Shown here piece by piece: positions 1 through 9,206 of a DNA stretch of 64,000 nt. The position numbers and the translations under genes were made by a program. The notes below the pieces were generated by a model, which was given only the letters and a program-made list of their open reading frames with translations, made no database searches and was not told the origin of the DNA. Source of the stretch: JAAYXS01 sp964550375 (GTDB lineage: Bacteria > Planctomycetota > Phycisphaerae > UBA1845 > Fen-1342); contig CAZJYX010000004.1 in NCBI GenBank assembly GCA_964550375.1, forward strand, positions 1 through 64,000. The letters run 5' to 3'. Numbering within the stretch: the first letter of the stretch is position 1; every line of letters begins with the position of its first letter.

Positions 1-560
1 GAAGTATAGCAGAACAAACCACACAATGCAATACATTTGGTGCTCGGGTTAGTATGTACCTTCCTGAAGACAATCGCGGCCACTGGTACTCAATTGCAGC
101 CAGCCCGTCCGATGTAGTTTCCGCGATCGCGCGTGCACATACCCCGGACACTCCTGCTCACGCCAGTTGCCCTCCCGGTGGCAACCAGACGCTCCACGTC
201 CAATGTGCCATCCGCCACCCCTTGGCACATTTTGCCTTTCTGAAACGCTGGATGTGTATTCATCGACTCATCTGCAACCTTCATACTGCTGATGCCGGCG
301 GTACGCTTCTGCCCCAGTAGCTCACCCAGTAGAAGTTGCCTCGTCTGTAAATCGACGCCATGACAGCCGGACCTCCGGGCCTGCTGGCCCAACGTAACCC
401 TGGCTGTCTCTGCGGGAGCGTCACACGCGTGACTTGTCGCGCACGTTGCAGAACTACAGGACAAAACCGTTACATTTTGCCGTAGCACGCTGTCCGCGCA
501 AGAAAACAGGGACGGCTAAGTGGCCCTCCCTGCGTGACTTACGTGATTAGAGGGACCTAA
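1..560. other. No supported gene
   Basis: This stretch is less GC-rich than the rest of the window. Open frames exist on both strands (54-320 plus, 90-488 minus), but they lack a Shine-Dalgarno sequence, look compositionally random and match no family I recognise. It directly flanks the insertion-sequence end at 561, so it may be decayed or recently acquired DNA. Confidence 0.4.
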
Positions 561-690
561 CAGCCCGTTGAAAAACCCCTTGCCGGGCATGCGATAATGA
601 AAGCGTCAAGGAGGACGCGTGATGGCGTTGGGACGGCGAGGCGGCGAGCGGCAGGAAGAACTGTGGATTCCGACGGCGGCGGCGGCAGGG
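561..690 (+). mobile_element. Left-end remnant of an insertion sequence
   Basis: The segment opens with cagcccgttgaaaaaccc, which resembles terminal inverted repeats I know from IS1182/IS5-like elements. About 60 bp later a strong Shine-Dalgarno (aaggagga) leads into an ATG at 622 whose product begins like such a transposase. Similarity stops about 60 bp after that ATG, near the 3' end of the pentapeptide gene at 701. No matching right end was seen in the window, so this is a one-ended remnant. The family assignment rests on memory of the motif. Confidence 0.45.
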
Positions 691-747
691 AAGGCGGGCG
701 TCATGATGTCGCGGCCGCGGCGGGCGGCAGCCAGACGTCCAGCATGA
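622..747 (+). pseudogene. Truncated transposase N-terminus
   Basis: The frame has an ATG at 622, a strong ribosome binding site at 608-616, and encodes 41 residues before TGA. The first 18 residues include ERQEELWIPT, which matches the start of a transposase family common in planctomycetes and proteobacteria (E/RQ.ELWI.T). The rest (Ala/Arg-rich) does not continue the family, and the frame runs into the tail of the opposite-strand pentapeptide gene. It is best read as a broken gene; the recognition is from memory only. Confidence 0.4.
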
Positions 748-2296
748 GCCAGTGCCAGGCGTTCCAGAGGAACGATGCGACCGCGAGCCAGAAGAGGGCC
801 GTCACGAAGCGGTGCGGCCAGATGAGCCAGCGATAGGCCTCGGTCCAGCGGGCGTAACAGGCCCACCAGAGCACGCGAAAAGAGTCGAGGAGTGGGCGAG
901 AAGGCTGGATGAGGTGCACCAGCAGGCGTGGGGTTGGCTGCGGCGAGTCGTCAGCCGGCGGGGTCGGGCGGGCAGGTCGAAGCTTCGGGCGCTTGGCCCA
1001 GGGCTGGGCGTGGTAGGCCGGTGCGACGCCGGAGCGTTCTTCCGCGTCGCGCATGGGCGCGACGAACATGGTCAGCACAGCGCGCAGGACGTTGTAGAAC
1101 AGGAGCAGGACGGCACTGATCCAGAACCAGGACCCGCGATCGACGCCGATTACGAGGCGCCAGACCTGCGATTGGCGTGATTGCGGGTTCTCCGGACCGG
1201 GCAGGCGGCGCGAGATGGATTCGAGGGCCCGCTCAACGTGCACGAGTGGGTTGGGGTGTGTGGCGCGCAGCCCGGCGGCCTGGGCGCGCAGGTCGGCGAG
1301 GATCTCTGTCGCGGCCAACTGGGTGCGGTTGACGCCGACCCAGTAGCCGGTACGGGCGACGTAGGGCAGGAAGAAGGCGGTCAGGAAAAGCAGGTTGAAG
1401 ATCAGGCGCGGGCCGGTGTAGGCGCGGCGCAGGACTGACCAGGGGTCGTTACTGAGTGGGGAGAAGTGAGCGTCGCGGACGCGCGTGACGTCCAGGATCA
1501 GTCCGCGCACGTTGCGGAGATCGCATCTGCTCAGGTCCGCGTCGCGCAGGTCGGCGCGATTTAGATCAGCGGATCGAAAAGACGTGGAGGCGCCGAACTT
1601 CGCTGCCTGGAAGGTCGTGGAGGCGCCGAACTTCGCGAGTTCGAAACTCGCGAAGGCGGCGAACTTCGCTGCCTGGAAGCTCGCGGAGGCGCCGAACTTC
1701 GTAAAGACGAAAGTCGCGAAGGCGCCGAACTTCGCAGCGGCGAACATCGCGGAGTTGCCGAACTTCGCTTGCTGGAAGCTCGCGGAGTCGCCGAACTTCG
1801 CCCCGAAGAAGCTCGCGGAGGCGCCGAACTTCGCCCCGAAGAAGCTCGCGGAGTCGAATTGAACGGCGTAGGTCACGAAGCGCGGGCGGATGCGGAGGTC
1901 GTTGGCATGGCATTGATAGACGCGGCAGCCGCGCAGGAGGATGTACAGATCGGGGCGTTGCGCTAAGTCCTCCGGCGCGCCATCGGCCAACAACTGCTGC
2001 TCGACCATGCGGAGCAGGTCGGCAAGATCGACCGGGGCGCCGGGGCGGCCGTTCGTTTCCCCGGGGGCGGTCTCGTCCCAGAACGCGACGCCTGCGAGGA
2101 GGTAGCCGCCGGCTCGCCCGTGGCGGTCGACGGCTGCATCAAGGTCCTCTTCCTTTTCGCAAGTAACGCCGCGCGACGTACACCAGCCGCTCACGATTTC
2201 CTTCACGACGTCGTCGCGGCACCGCCCGGCGGGCACGAGGGCGGGGAGGTTGTCGTAGTCCAAGCTGGAGATGTATGTCGGGTCGAAGAAGCCCAT
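701..2296 (-). CDS. Pentapeptide-repeat membrane protein
   Basis: A 531-residue protein. An N-terminal region of about 150 residues of unknown fold is followed by about eight 11-residue units of the form AKFGxSAxFxx (about residues 155-240), then classic A-D/N-L-x-x pentapeptides (SADLNRADLRDADLSRCDL). This predicts a right-handed quadrilateral beta-helix. Three hydrophobic stretches follow (near residues 300-325, 385-410 and 490-520), so the C-terminal half is probably embedded in the inner membrane with the helix exposed. No enzymatic motif is visible and the function is unknown. There is no Shine-Dalgarno; a TATACT box ends 7 nt before the ATG, suggesting a leaderless mRNA. Confidence 0.85.
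   Translation of the reverse strand: MGFFDPTYISSLDYDNLPALVPAGRCRDDVVKEIVSGWCTSRGVTCEKEEDLDAAVDRHGRAGGYLLAGVAFWDETAPGETNGRPGAPVDLADLLRMVEQQLLADGAPEDLAQRPDLYILLRGCRVYQCHANDLRIRPRFVTYAVQFDSASFFGAKFGASASFFGAKFGDSASFQQAKFGNSAMFAAAKFGAFATFVFTKFGASASFQAAKFAAFASFELAKFGASTTFQAAKFGASTSFRSADLNRADLRDADLSRCDLRNVRGLILDVTRVRDAHFSPLSNDPWSVLRRAYTGPRLIFNLLFLTAFFLPYVARTGYWVGVNRTQLAATEILADLRAQAAGLRATHPNPLVHVERALESISRRLPGPENPQSRQSQVWRLVIGVDRGSWFWISAVLLLFYNVLRAVLTMFVAPMRDAEERSGVAPAYHAQPWAKRPKLRPARPTPPADDSPQPTPRLLVHLIQPSRPLLDSFRVLWWACYARWTEAYRWLIWPHRFVTALFWLAVASFLWNAWHWLMLDVWLPPAAAATS
1595..1860 (-). repeat. 33-bp tandem repeat, eight copies
   Basis: The string gaactt recurs at exact 33-bp spacing, beginning at 1595, 1628, 1661, 1694, 1727, 1760, 1793 and 1826. 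Each unit encodes one 11-residue AKFGxSAxFxx repeat of the overlapping pentapeptide protein. Neighbouring units, such as those at 1793 and 1826, are nearly identical at DNA level, which favours copy-number change by slippage or recombination. Confidence 0.9.
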
Positions 2297-2303
2297 GGCG
2301 CGG

Positions 2304-2309
2304 AGTATA
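2304..2309 (-). promoter_or_regulatory. -10 box of pentapeptide gene, probably leaderless
   Basis: On the minus strand TATACT is followed by 7 nt and then the ATG at 2296. A weak -35 candidate (GTGAAG) lies 17 bp further upstream. Transcription would start at or next to the A of ATG. Confidence 0.5.
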
Positions 2310-2644
2310 GCCGGACGCTAGCGGTCCTTCACATTGATGCAGAAGCGGATGGGGCGGGCTCCGGGCACTGCGTGAGCACTTGATATATGGCGCGTGAATG
2401 GGGTGGGGTCAAAGTGTTGGGGCGGGATTGTTGGTGGCTGGCGGGTTTTGACGGGTATTGGCGCAGTTAGAGAACGGCGCTGGACTGGAACAAGACAGCG
2501 GCAAGGAAGCGGCGGGCAGCAGCCCGCCCTGCCAGTTAGAAACTTGCGCCCTCCGGGCCAGAACGGGAGTGCCACCGTCGCCTGCCGGAGTTGGCCAGCG
2601 TGGCTGCCGGCGCCAGATCTGCGCGAGTCACGCCCAGCCCCGCG
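2310..2644. other. Intergenic region with one hairpin
   Basis: No gene is supported here. A perfect 7-bp stem with a 4-nt loop lies at 2511-2528 (ggcgggc/gcccgcc). It has no T-tract, so it may be a repeat-type hairpin rather than a terminator. The open frames in the region are short and lack ribosome binding sites. Confidence 0.4.
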
Positions 2645-2680
2645 TCCATAAGAAAGCCGGCCCCAAATGTGGAGCCGGCT
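2645..2680 (-). terminator. Intrinsic terminator after the ALDH gene
   Basis: On the minus strand AGCCGGCTCC, a 6-nt loop and GGGGCCGGCT form a stem of 7 bp plus a mismatch and 2 bp, followed directly by TTTCTTAT. It lies about 35 nt beyond the stop codon of the aldehyde dehydrogenase gene. Confidence 0.7.
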
Positions 2681-2713
2681 CGCTGAGCTAATCAGGGCAC
2701 TCCTCGCGGAGGG

Positions 2714-4267
2714 TCAGTCGCCGAACTTGATTCCTTGGGCGAGGGGGAGTTCGGTGCCCCAGTTGATGGTGTTGGTCTGGCGGCGCATGTAGGCCTTCCA
2801 GGCGTCGGAGCCGCTCTCGCGGCCGCCGCCGGTTTCCTTTTCGCCGCCGAAGGCGCCGCCGATCTCGGCCCCGCTGGTGCCGATGTTGACGTTGGCGATG
2901 CCGCAGTCGCTGCCGTGGTGGGCCAGGAAGTTCTCGGCTTCCAGCACGTGCTGCGTGAAAATCGCACTGCTCAGGCCCTGCGGGACGTCGTTGTGCAGCG
3001 CGAGCGCCTCGACCAGGTCGGCGACGGCGCCCTTCGGGTCGCGGCTCTTGCCGTAGCCGATGATGTACAGGATCGGGGCGAAGGTCTCTTCCTGGACGAT
3101 CTTGAACTCGTTCCTGGCAGCGGCGATGCAGGGGCGGACGTAGTGGCCGCCGGGGTACTCGGGGCCGTCGAGCTTCTCGCCGCCATAGAGGACCTCGCCG
3201 CCCTCTTCCTTCAGCCGCACTATGGCCTTCTGCATGTCGGCGACGGCGCCATGCGTGACCAGCGGGCCCATGAGCGTGGCTTCCTTGCGCGGGTCGCCGA
3301 TGGGAATGGTCTTGTAGGCCTTGACCAGGCGCTCGACGAGCTCGGCCCGCACGGATTCGTGGACGATGATGCGGCGGGTGGAGGTGCAGCGCTGGCCGGC
3401 GGTCCCGACCGCACCGAACAGGATGGCCCGCATAGTCATGTCCATGTCGGCATGGGGCGTCACGATGATGGCGTTGTTGCCGCCCAGCTCTAGGATTGTC
3501 CGGCCGAGCCGGCGGCCGACGATCTCGCCGACGCGGTAGCCCATCTGGCAACTGCCGGTGGCGGAGACCAGGGGGATGCGTCGGTCGTGGAGCAGCCGCT
3601 CGCCGACGGTGGAGCCCTTGCCCACGACGAGCGAGAAGATGGCGGGATCGACGTTGTTGTCGCGGCACACCTGCTCGGCGATGCGGATGCAGGCGATGGC
3701 GGTCAGCGGGGTCTTGCTGGCGGGCTTCCACAGGGTGGGGTCGCCGCACACGGCCGCCAGGGCACAATTCCAACTCCAGACGGCGACGGGGAAGTTGAAG
3801 GCGCTGATGATGCCGACGACGCCGAGGGGATGCCACTGCTCGTACATGCGGTGGCGGGGGCGTTCCGAGTGCATGGTCAGGCCGTAGAGTTGGCGTGAGA
3901 GGCCGGTGGCGAAGTCACAGATGTCAATCATTTCCTGGACTTCGCCTTGGCCCTCGGCCTTGATCTTGCCCATTTCGAGCGTGACCAGCGCGCCGAGCTC
4001 GTTTTTGTACTCGCGCAGGCGATTGCCCAGTTGCCGGACGACCTCGCCGCGTATCGGGGCGGGGACCATGCGCCAGTTCAGGAAGGCCTCGTGGGCCCGG
4101 GCGACGATCTTGTCGTACTCCTCCTCGGTCACCTGGCGGACGGAGCCGATCTTGGTGCCGTCTATCGGCGTGATCACGTCCAGCATCGGGCCGGAGCCGA
4201 TCCACTCGCCCGCAAAACCGCCCGCATGGCCATCAGTGATTCCCAGCTTCTTCAGAATGTCAGCCAT
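2714..4267 (-). CDS. ALDH7-family semialdehyde dehydrogenase
   Basis: A 517-residue NAD(P)-dependent aldehyde dehydrogenase. The glutamate of LELGGNNA and the cysteine in TAGQRCTSTRR are the general base and nucleophile. The segments EQWHPLGVVGIISAFNFPVA and NVNIGTSGAEIGGAFGGEK fit the antiquitin/ALDH7 subgroup, which oxidises alpha-aminoadipate semialdehyde (piperideine-6-carboxylate) in lysine catabolism. Length is normal for the family. I chose the ATG at 4267, preceded by AGGTG, over an in-frame ATG 33 bp upstream, because MADILKKLG is a typical family start. No other lysine-degradation gene is adjacent, so the substrate is inferred from the subgroup. Confidence 0.9.
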   Translation of the reverse strand: MADILKKLGITDGHAGGFAGEWIGSGPMLDVITPIDGTKIGSVRQVTEEEYDKIVARAHEAFLNWRMVPAPIRGEVVRQLGNRLREYKNELGALVTLEMGKIKAEGQGEVQEMIDICDFATGLSRQLYGLTMHSERPRHRMYEQWHPLGVVGIISAFNFPVAVWSWNCALAAVCGDPTLWKPASKTPLTAIACIRIAEQVCRDNNVDPAIFSLVVGKGSTVGERLLHDRRIPLVSATGSCQMGYRVGEIVGRRLGRTILELGGNNAIIVTPHADMDMTMRAILFGAVGTAGQRCTSTRRIIVHESVRAELVERLVKAYKTIPIGDPRKEATLMGPLVTHGAVADMQKAIVRLKEEGGEVLYGGEKLDGPEYPGGHYVRPCIAAARNEFKIVQEETFAPILYIIGYGKSRDPKGAVADLVEALALHNDVPQGLSSAIFTQHVLEAENFLAHHGSDCGIANVNIGTSGAEIGGAFGGEKETGGGRESGSDAWKAYMRRQTNTINWGTELPLAQGIKFGD

Positions 4268-4452
4268 CGCCGCACCTGTTCTCCACGAGGCTAATGCCAC
4301 CCATTCGTTCCGGCGGCCAGGCCGCCCGACGCAGCCCGGCGCGCGTCGAAAGCGCGCACTCTACCAGCTTTGGTGGGAAACACAAACTTGGCCCGCCGCC
4401 TGCCAGGCCCCGCGCGGCCGGCCCGATAACGGTGGCGCCCGCAGCAGGACGA

Positions 4453-6312
4453 TCAGGGCCGTGCGGCCCCGCGAGAAAGCCGACTCAACGCCGCCGCGTC
4501 CAGCACGCGCGCGACCGGGTACAGGTTCCAGGCGTCGTCCCAGTACGGCGACCGCCGGTAGAAGAACTCCAGGCGCGCCCCTGGGCTGCGCGCGAACTGC
4601 TCATCGGCCTGCAGGCGCTCCGTGAACTCGGCCCGCAACGCCGGATCCGCCGCCAGCATCCGCTGCGCGAGCGGCTCCAGGGCATAGGTCTCGGCATATT
4701 CCTTGCGCTCGAAGATCGCGTTGAACAGACCCCAGCGCAGCAGGGCATCGGGGGCCTCGGCGTCCAGCAGGTGCACGGCCAGCCTGGCGCGCCGCTGGTT
4801 CAGTGGTACGACCACTGTGCCGGCCGGAAACTCGCGCTGCCCCACTGCGCGCGACACCTTGAACTGCGGCCCGAAACGCCCCTCCTTTGGCCGGGTTTCG
4901 AACGTGACATCTTCAAGGCGGGACAGTTCCACGTCCAACGATTCCGCCCGGCGAAGCCGGAAGAACTCCACACCGTGCCGTTCCAGTCGCTCAATCACCT
5001 CGTCCCACTGTGGCGGGATGAGATAGGCCGCCGGTGGGCGAACCGTCTGGGCGACAACCGCCTCGGCGTATAGCCGTGTTTCGACGTCCAGCGGCGTGTC
5101 GTCGTATTCGAGCACCAAGCCGCCCGTCACGTCGCTGGGGCGCATGTGCTGCGCGACGGCCTGGTACACAACCGGCTCGGAGCCGGCCCCGCGCCCCATC
5201 TGCAAAACGAGCGTGCCGTCCTTGCCGGCGCCGCGCTGCGCGACACTCTGCCTGTCCGCCGCGGCCACGGCCGCTTTCAGTTGGGTCGCCTCCTCGTTGA
5301 CAGCCGCCAGTACGTGCCGCAGGAGCGCGTGCGTTGCCCACACGCGCCGCTCGTAGGTCTTCAGGGCATGCGCCTCCACGAGCAATGCCGGCCGATTGCA
5401 GGCCGCGGCGTAGCCGGTTGAATAGCGGGGCGAATACTCGACGGCGGCCGCATAGCCGGCGGACGGATCGGCCCGATCAAGCGGGTCGCCGTAGGGGAAA
5501 GTTCGGCAGCCGTCGGCCGCCAATCCGGCCAGCATCGGCGGCAGCAGCCGCCCGCGCACCCACTCCGCGACCTCCGGGGCGGTGTCCGCGTGCACCGTCG
5601 CCGCGTACAGCATGTCGTATTGGTGGTCACTGCCGTTGGTCGTGTGGTTGTCAATCAGCAGGTCCGGCTGCCAGGTCGTCCAGCAGCGCAGCCAATGCTG
5701 CATCTCGACGGCATCAGCCTTAATGTAGTCCCGGTTCAGGTCGAGGTTGGTCGCGGTGACGCGCCACCCGGCTTCCCGGGGACCCTGCTGGTTGATCCGG
5801 CCACCCGGGCCGAAACGCTCGTGGCCGTCCGGGTTGAAGATCGGCATGATGAGTAGATTCACGTGGTCGAGCAGGCCGGCCAACTCGCCAGTGACCGCGA
5901 TGTCGCGCGCCAAGGCCAGGCTGGCGTCTTTTCCGGCGCATTCGCCCGGATGAATGCAATTCTGCATGAGGACGAGGGCCTTCGCACTGGCGCGGGCGGC
6001 GGCCGGCGTAAACGCCCCGTCGCGCGACAGGATCAACAGCGGCAGCGGCCGGCCTTGTGCGCTGGTGCCGAAGGTGGTGTAGTGCACGTGCGGCGAGAAA
6101 CCCGCCAGCCGGCGACAATACGCAACAACTTCGGCGTAACGACCCGTTTCGGCGTAACCGGTCCGTTCGGCCCGCGTCCCCCAGTCCGCTCCTGGTCGGC
6201 CGGGGCCCCGCGCTACTACGACCTCATGAGACGTTGCGGCGCAACCCGACATGCCAATCAGCAAGCTGACTGTCACCAACCTCCACGCGCTTGGCGCCCG
6301 CCTTCTGTTCAT
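4453..6312 (-). CDS. M14-family zinc carboxypeptidase, lipoprotein
   Basis: A 619-residue exported metallopeptidase. The N-terminus has a lipoprotein signal ending LLIGMSGC, so it is probably anchored by a lipidated cysteine near residue 24. The M14 core shows the zinc-binding HxxE in QNCIHPGECAGK (about residues 117-120), the substrate-binding NxDGHERF and LDLNRDY segments, and a further candidate zinc histidine in LLIDNHTT. A later Glu in PALLVEAHALK is a candidate catalytic residue. Roughly the last 230 residues are an uncharacterised extension. The start is preceded by GAGGG. Substrate unknown; a cell-wall or dietary peptide is plausible. Confidence 0.85.
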   Translation of the reverse strand: MNRRRAPSAWRLVTVSLLIGMSGCAATSHEVVVARGPGRPGADWGTRAERTGYAETGRYAEVVAYCRRLAGFSPHVHYTTFGTSAQGRPLPLLILSRDGAFTPAAARASAKALVLMQNCIHPGECAGKDASLALARDIAVTGELAGLLDHVNLLIMPIFNPDGHERFGPGGRINQQGPREAGWRVTATNLDLNRDYIKADAVEMQHWLRCWTTWQPDLLIDNHTTNGSDHQYDMLYAATVHADTAPEVAEWVRGRLLPPMLAGLAADGCRTFPYGDPLDRADPSAGYAAAVEYSPRYSTGYAAACNRPALLVEAHALKTYERRVWATHALLRHVLAAVNEEATQLKAAVAAADRQSVAQRGAGKDGTLVLQMGRGAGSEPVVYQAVAQHMRPSDVTGGLVLEYDDTPLDVETRLYAEAVVAQTVRPPAAYLIPPQWDEVIERLERHGVEFFRLRRAESLDVELSRLEDVTFETRPKEGRFGPQFKVSRAVGQREFPAGTVVVPLNQRRARLAVHLLDAEAPDALLRWGLFNAIFERKEYAETYALEPLAQRMLAADPALRAEFTERLQADEQFARSPGARLEFFYRRSPYWDDAWNLYPVARVLDAAALSRLSRGAARP

Positions 6313-6374
6313 GCCGACCCTCTATGCCCGGGACACGGTCCGCCTGCCGGCTGCGGAATCCCGCCGGCGACCGG

Positions 6375-7169
6375 TCACGCACACCTGGAACCACGCCCTT
6401 CCGGCTTGAGCCCGGAATACAACACCACGCCCCCAAGGTTCATGGCCTGGGCCCGGACATCCGCAAACCCGGCCGCCGCCAGCCGCCGGAGCATGCCGGA
6501 GCGGCATTCGAAGGTCTCGACGGAACGCGGCAGGTAGCGGTAAGCCCCTTCGGCGTCACGCGCTACCCAGGCCCCCAGCCAGGGCAGCACGGTGTGGCAG
6601 TAGCGCTCGTACCACCAGCGCAGCACGGTGTTGGTCGGCCGGGCGAATTCGAGGATGACGACCCGGGCGCCGACGCGGGCCACGCGATACATCTCGCGCA
6701 GCCCCGCGTCCAAGTCCTGGAAGTTCCGCACGCCGAACGCGCAACTGATTACGTCCGCTGTTTCGTCAGCCAGCGGCAGATCCAGCGCGTCCGCCCGGAG
6801 CAACTCGATCGGCACTGTGATACCGGCGTAGTCGCCGCTGTCGAGCATCCCCTGGGCGAAGTCCACGCCGATGATCTTGGCCGGCGCGGGGAGGCCGCGG
6901 GCGAAGGCGCGGATCATATCGCCCGTGCCGCAGGCGACATCCAGCACGACCTCGCCGGGCCGCACGTGCGCTACGGTCACTGCTCGCCGGCGCCAGGCGC
7001 CGTCGCGGCCGAAGGTTGCCAGGGCGTTGACGCGTTCGTAGGTGGGCGCGATCGCGTTGAACATGGCGCGCACGCGGTCGGCCTTGTCCGCCCGGCCGTG
7101 CGGATCGTGCAGCGTCTCGCGACTCCACGCCGGGCCTTCCGCCGCCTGTCCTGCACGCCGCCTGACCAT
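6375..7169 (-). CDS. ubiE/menG: Demethylmenaquinone methyltransferase
   Basis: A 264-residue class I SAM-dependent methyltransferase that makes the last C-methylation in menaquinone (or ubiquinone) synthesis. Family signatures are FNAIAPTYERVNALATFG near residue 38, the SAM-binding LDVACGTGDM, CAFGVRNFQD and FARPTN. Length is slightly above the usual 230-250 because of about 30 N-terminal residues, so a downstream start is possible. No Shine-Dalgarno is clear before the ATG used. It stands alone between a peptidase gene and a divergent glycosyltransferase gene. The menaquinone role is the likely one for an organism of this group. Confidence 0.9.
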   Translation of the reverse strand: MVRRRAGQAAEGPAWSRETLHDPHGRADKADRVRAMFNAIAPTYERVNALATFGRDGAWRRRAVTVAHVRPGEVVLDVACGTGDMIRAFARGLPAPAKIIGVDFAQGMLDSGDYAGITVPIELLRADALDLPLADETADVISCAFGVRNFQDLDAGLREMYRVARVGARVVILEFARPTNTVLRWWYERYCHTVLPWLGAWVARDAEGAYRYLPRSVETFECRSGMLRRLAAAGFADVRAQAMNLGGVVLYSGLKPEGRGSRCA

Positions 7170-7223
7170 ACGCGGATTTTAGGTGCAAGTGTTCGGCTTA
7201 GCGACCGGGCCGGCGGGAGACGC

Positions 7224-7251
7224 TTGTTACCCGCCCGGCATCCGCTAGTCT
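7224..7251 (+). promoter_or_regulatory. Promoter of the GT-C gene, leaderless type
   Basis: TTGTTA at 7224-7229, a 16-bp spacer and TAGTCT at 7246-7251 precede the ATG at 7258 by only 6 nt. No Shine-Dalgarno lies between, so the mRNA probably begins at the start codon. Confidence 0.5.
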
Positions 7252-7257
7252 GTCGCC

Positions 7258-8682
7258 ATGCAGGGCCGCCGGGCATGGCTAACGTACGTGATCCTCGGTG
7301 CGGGCATGCTGTTGCGCGTTGCGCTGGCCGCCACGACGCCGCCGGATCGGGCGTACGACGACCATTACGAGCCGCTCAAGATAATTCTGGAGGAACGGCG
7401 GGTTCCACACGCGAGTGCCTGCTGGGAGTGCTATCAGCCGCCGGCTTACTACGTGCTGTCGGCGGCGGTCTACACGGTTATCCGACCCTTGGCCGGTGAA
7501 GAGGTTGACACCGAGCACCTGGCCCGCCGGTGTCTCCAGGGGGTTTCAGTGGCCGCCGGCTGCGCCACGCTGGTGGTCTGTCTGTTGATATTCCGGCGGA
7601 TGCCGGCGCTGGCGGCGGCGGAGCTGCCGGCCATGGCGCTGGTCGCGTTCCTGCCACGGCACCTGTACATGTCTGCCATGGCGACCAACGACGCCCTGAC
7701 TTACTTCCTGGCGTCGGTCGCCATCTATACTGCCTGCTGTGCCCATAGCGCCCGCTGGCCGATCGGGCGGAGCCTGCTCGCAGGTGCGCTGGCCGGGGCG
7801 GCAGTGCTGAGCAAGGGCTATGGCTGGGTGACGGTGGCGGCAATCCTGCTGAGCACTTGGTGGTTCACGCGGCGGACTGCGGACACGCCGCCCCGCTCCC
7901 GCCTGGCGCGCGAGCTGCCGCGTCCGCTGCTGCTGGTGCTGGCGGGGGCGCTTGTGCCGGCCATCTGGCCGACAGTACGGACGGCGGTAGCGTTCAACTT
8001 CGAGCGACTGCACGTTGATAACTTCGCGCTCTTCGACAACCCCTTGCGTTTTCAGCCGCCCGGCTCGATTGGTGAAACGAGCTTTGCCTCGTTCCGGTTC
8101 CGGGCGTTGCTCGACAAGCCGTGGCTGCACCGGGACCACGCGGACAGCTTCTGGACGCAGGCCTATGCGCGCCTGTGGTTCGACTACGAAGGCGAGAAGA
8201 CAACGCTGGCCCCCTACCCGCCGTGGCAGGCGCTTTGGGAACGCTCTGCGCGGGAGCAGCCGCGTTGGAACCGGCAGCGCTGGGACATGTTGCTGAGCTA
8301 TGCTCCAGACGAGGTGCCGCCGCGGCTGCGAGCCGTGGCCGTCGCGGCCTACCTGGCCGGCCTGCCGCTGACGCTGGTGGTGGTGGCCGGGGCCGGCTTG
8401 GCGGTTCGCCGGATGCGGCAAGATTTCCCGCTGGCGTTGCTGAGCATTCACGCGCTGCTGGCCTTGCTCGTGCCGGTGGTTCAGACGCTGCGGTTGCCAC
8501 ACTTCTGCGCCATGAAGATGGCCTTTGCCCTCAGCGGCCTGGCGTCGGCCGCGGTCTTCCTGGCGCTGGTGCTTGTCAGTGTGCGCCGGCCGGCGATCCG
8601 CGGGGTGCTATACGCGGCCGTCGCGGTAGCGCTGGTTGTGATCGCGCTAAGCGACCTTGGGTATCTTTGTCTGCGAAGCTGA
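7258..8682 (+). CDS. GT-C fold membrane glycosyltransferase (GT39/83-like)
   Basis: A 474-residue multi-pass membrane protein. The first transmembrane helix (about residues 6-24) is followed by a periplasmic loop with YDDHYEP. The acidic pair matches the catalytic D-D/E motif in the first loop of polyprenyl-phosphate-dependent GT-C enzymes such as ArnT and protein mannosyltransferases. About ten further hydrophobic helices follow, with a long soluble loop at about residues 245-345. It probably transfers a sugar from a lipid-phosphate carrier to a lipid or protein outside the inner membrane; donor and acceptor are unknown. It is divergent from ubiE. Confidence 0.75.
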   Translation: MQGRRAWLTYVILGAGMLLRVALAATTPPDRAYDDHYEPLKIILEERRVPHASACWECYQPPAYYVLSAAVYTVIRPLAGEEVDTEHLARRCLQGVSVAAGCATLVVCLLIFRRMPALAAAELPAMALVAFLPRHLYMSAMATNDALTYFLASVAIYTACCAHSARWPIGRSLLAGALAGAAVLSKGYGWVTVAAILLSTWWFTRRTADTPPRSRLARELPRPLLLVLAGALVPAIWPTVRTAVAFNFERLHVDNFALFDNPLRFQPPGSIGETSFASFRFRALLDKPWLHRDHADSFWTQAYARLWFDYEGEKTTLAPYPPWQALWERSAREQPRWNRQRWDMLLSYAPDEVPPRLRAVAVAAYLAGLPLTLVVVAGAGLAVRRMRQDFPLALLSIHALLALLVPVVQTLRLPHFCAMKMAFALSGLASAAVFLALVLVSVRRPAIRGVLYAAVAVALVVIALSDLGYLCLRS

Positions 8683-9206
8683 GGGCGGGCCAGCGGAATG
8701 GCGCGCATAAAAAGGCGAACGGGCGCTTGTCACCGCCAGGTGCTGCGCCCGTCGCTATTATCTGGAACAACCTCCGCGTCTGCCGGTGAGAGAGGTTTGC
8801 TGGAACCCTATTCTAAGGTGGGTGGCCACCGTCGTCCCCGACCCAACGCTTCAAGGCGCCTCCGTCGGGGTTAGGACTGCCGCGGCCTCCCTAGGGCCAG
8901 CATAACGGTTCGCGCAAACGGTTCTCCCTGTCGCACAGTGCAGGGGTCGGTCCAATCCAGCCGAATTACTCGGTCCACTACAAGTATATCCTTTCAATCG
9001 GCCGAAGCCCAGATCGAAATCCAGCCATTGCTTGCCCGCAGTGTCGGCACATCTGCGGACCTGCTCAGCGGCGCGCAACTTGCCCTGCCCGCGCGCCGGC
9101 TTATAAGCCCTTGCCAATGCCGATCCTGCCGCGCGCTGCACACTCTCCGCCTCGCCTGACGCCGCTGGCACGGATAATATGCCGGTTCAGGATAGTCCAA
9201 AAAGCC
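8683..9206 (+). other. Intergenic region with a possible terminator hairpin
   Basis: A perfect 8-bp stem (acgggcgc/gcgcccgt, 8719-8752, 18-nt loop) lies 36 bp after the stop of the GT-C gene and could end its transcript, though no T-tract follows. A GATAAT box near 9173-9178 is a candidate -10 for the downstream GT4 gene. No gene is supported in the rest. Confidence 0.35.

Noticed and set aside
90..488. 132-codon open frame on the minus strand
   Set aside because: No ribosome binding site, no family resemblance and random composition; the opposite strand also has an open frame of no better quality.
4453..7169. Peptidase and ubiE as one operon
   Set aside because: They share a strand, but the peptidase start has its own Shine-Dalgarno 62 bp after ubiE ends and there is no functional link or overlap; co-transcription cannot be shown.
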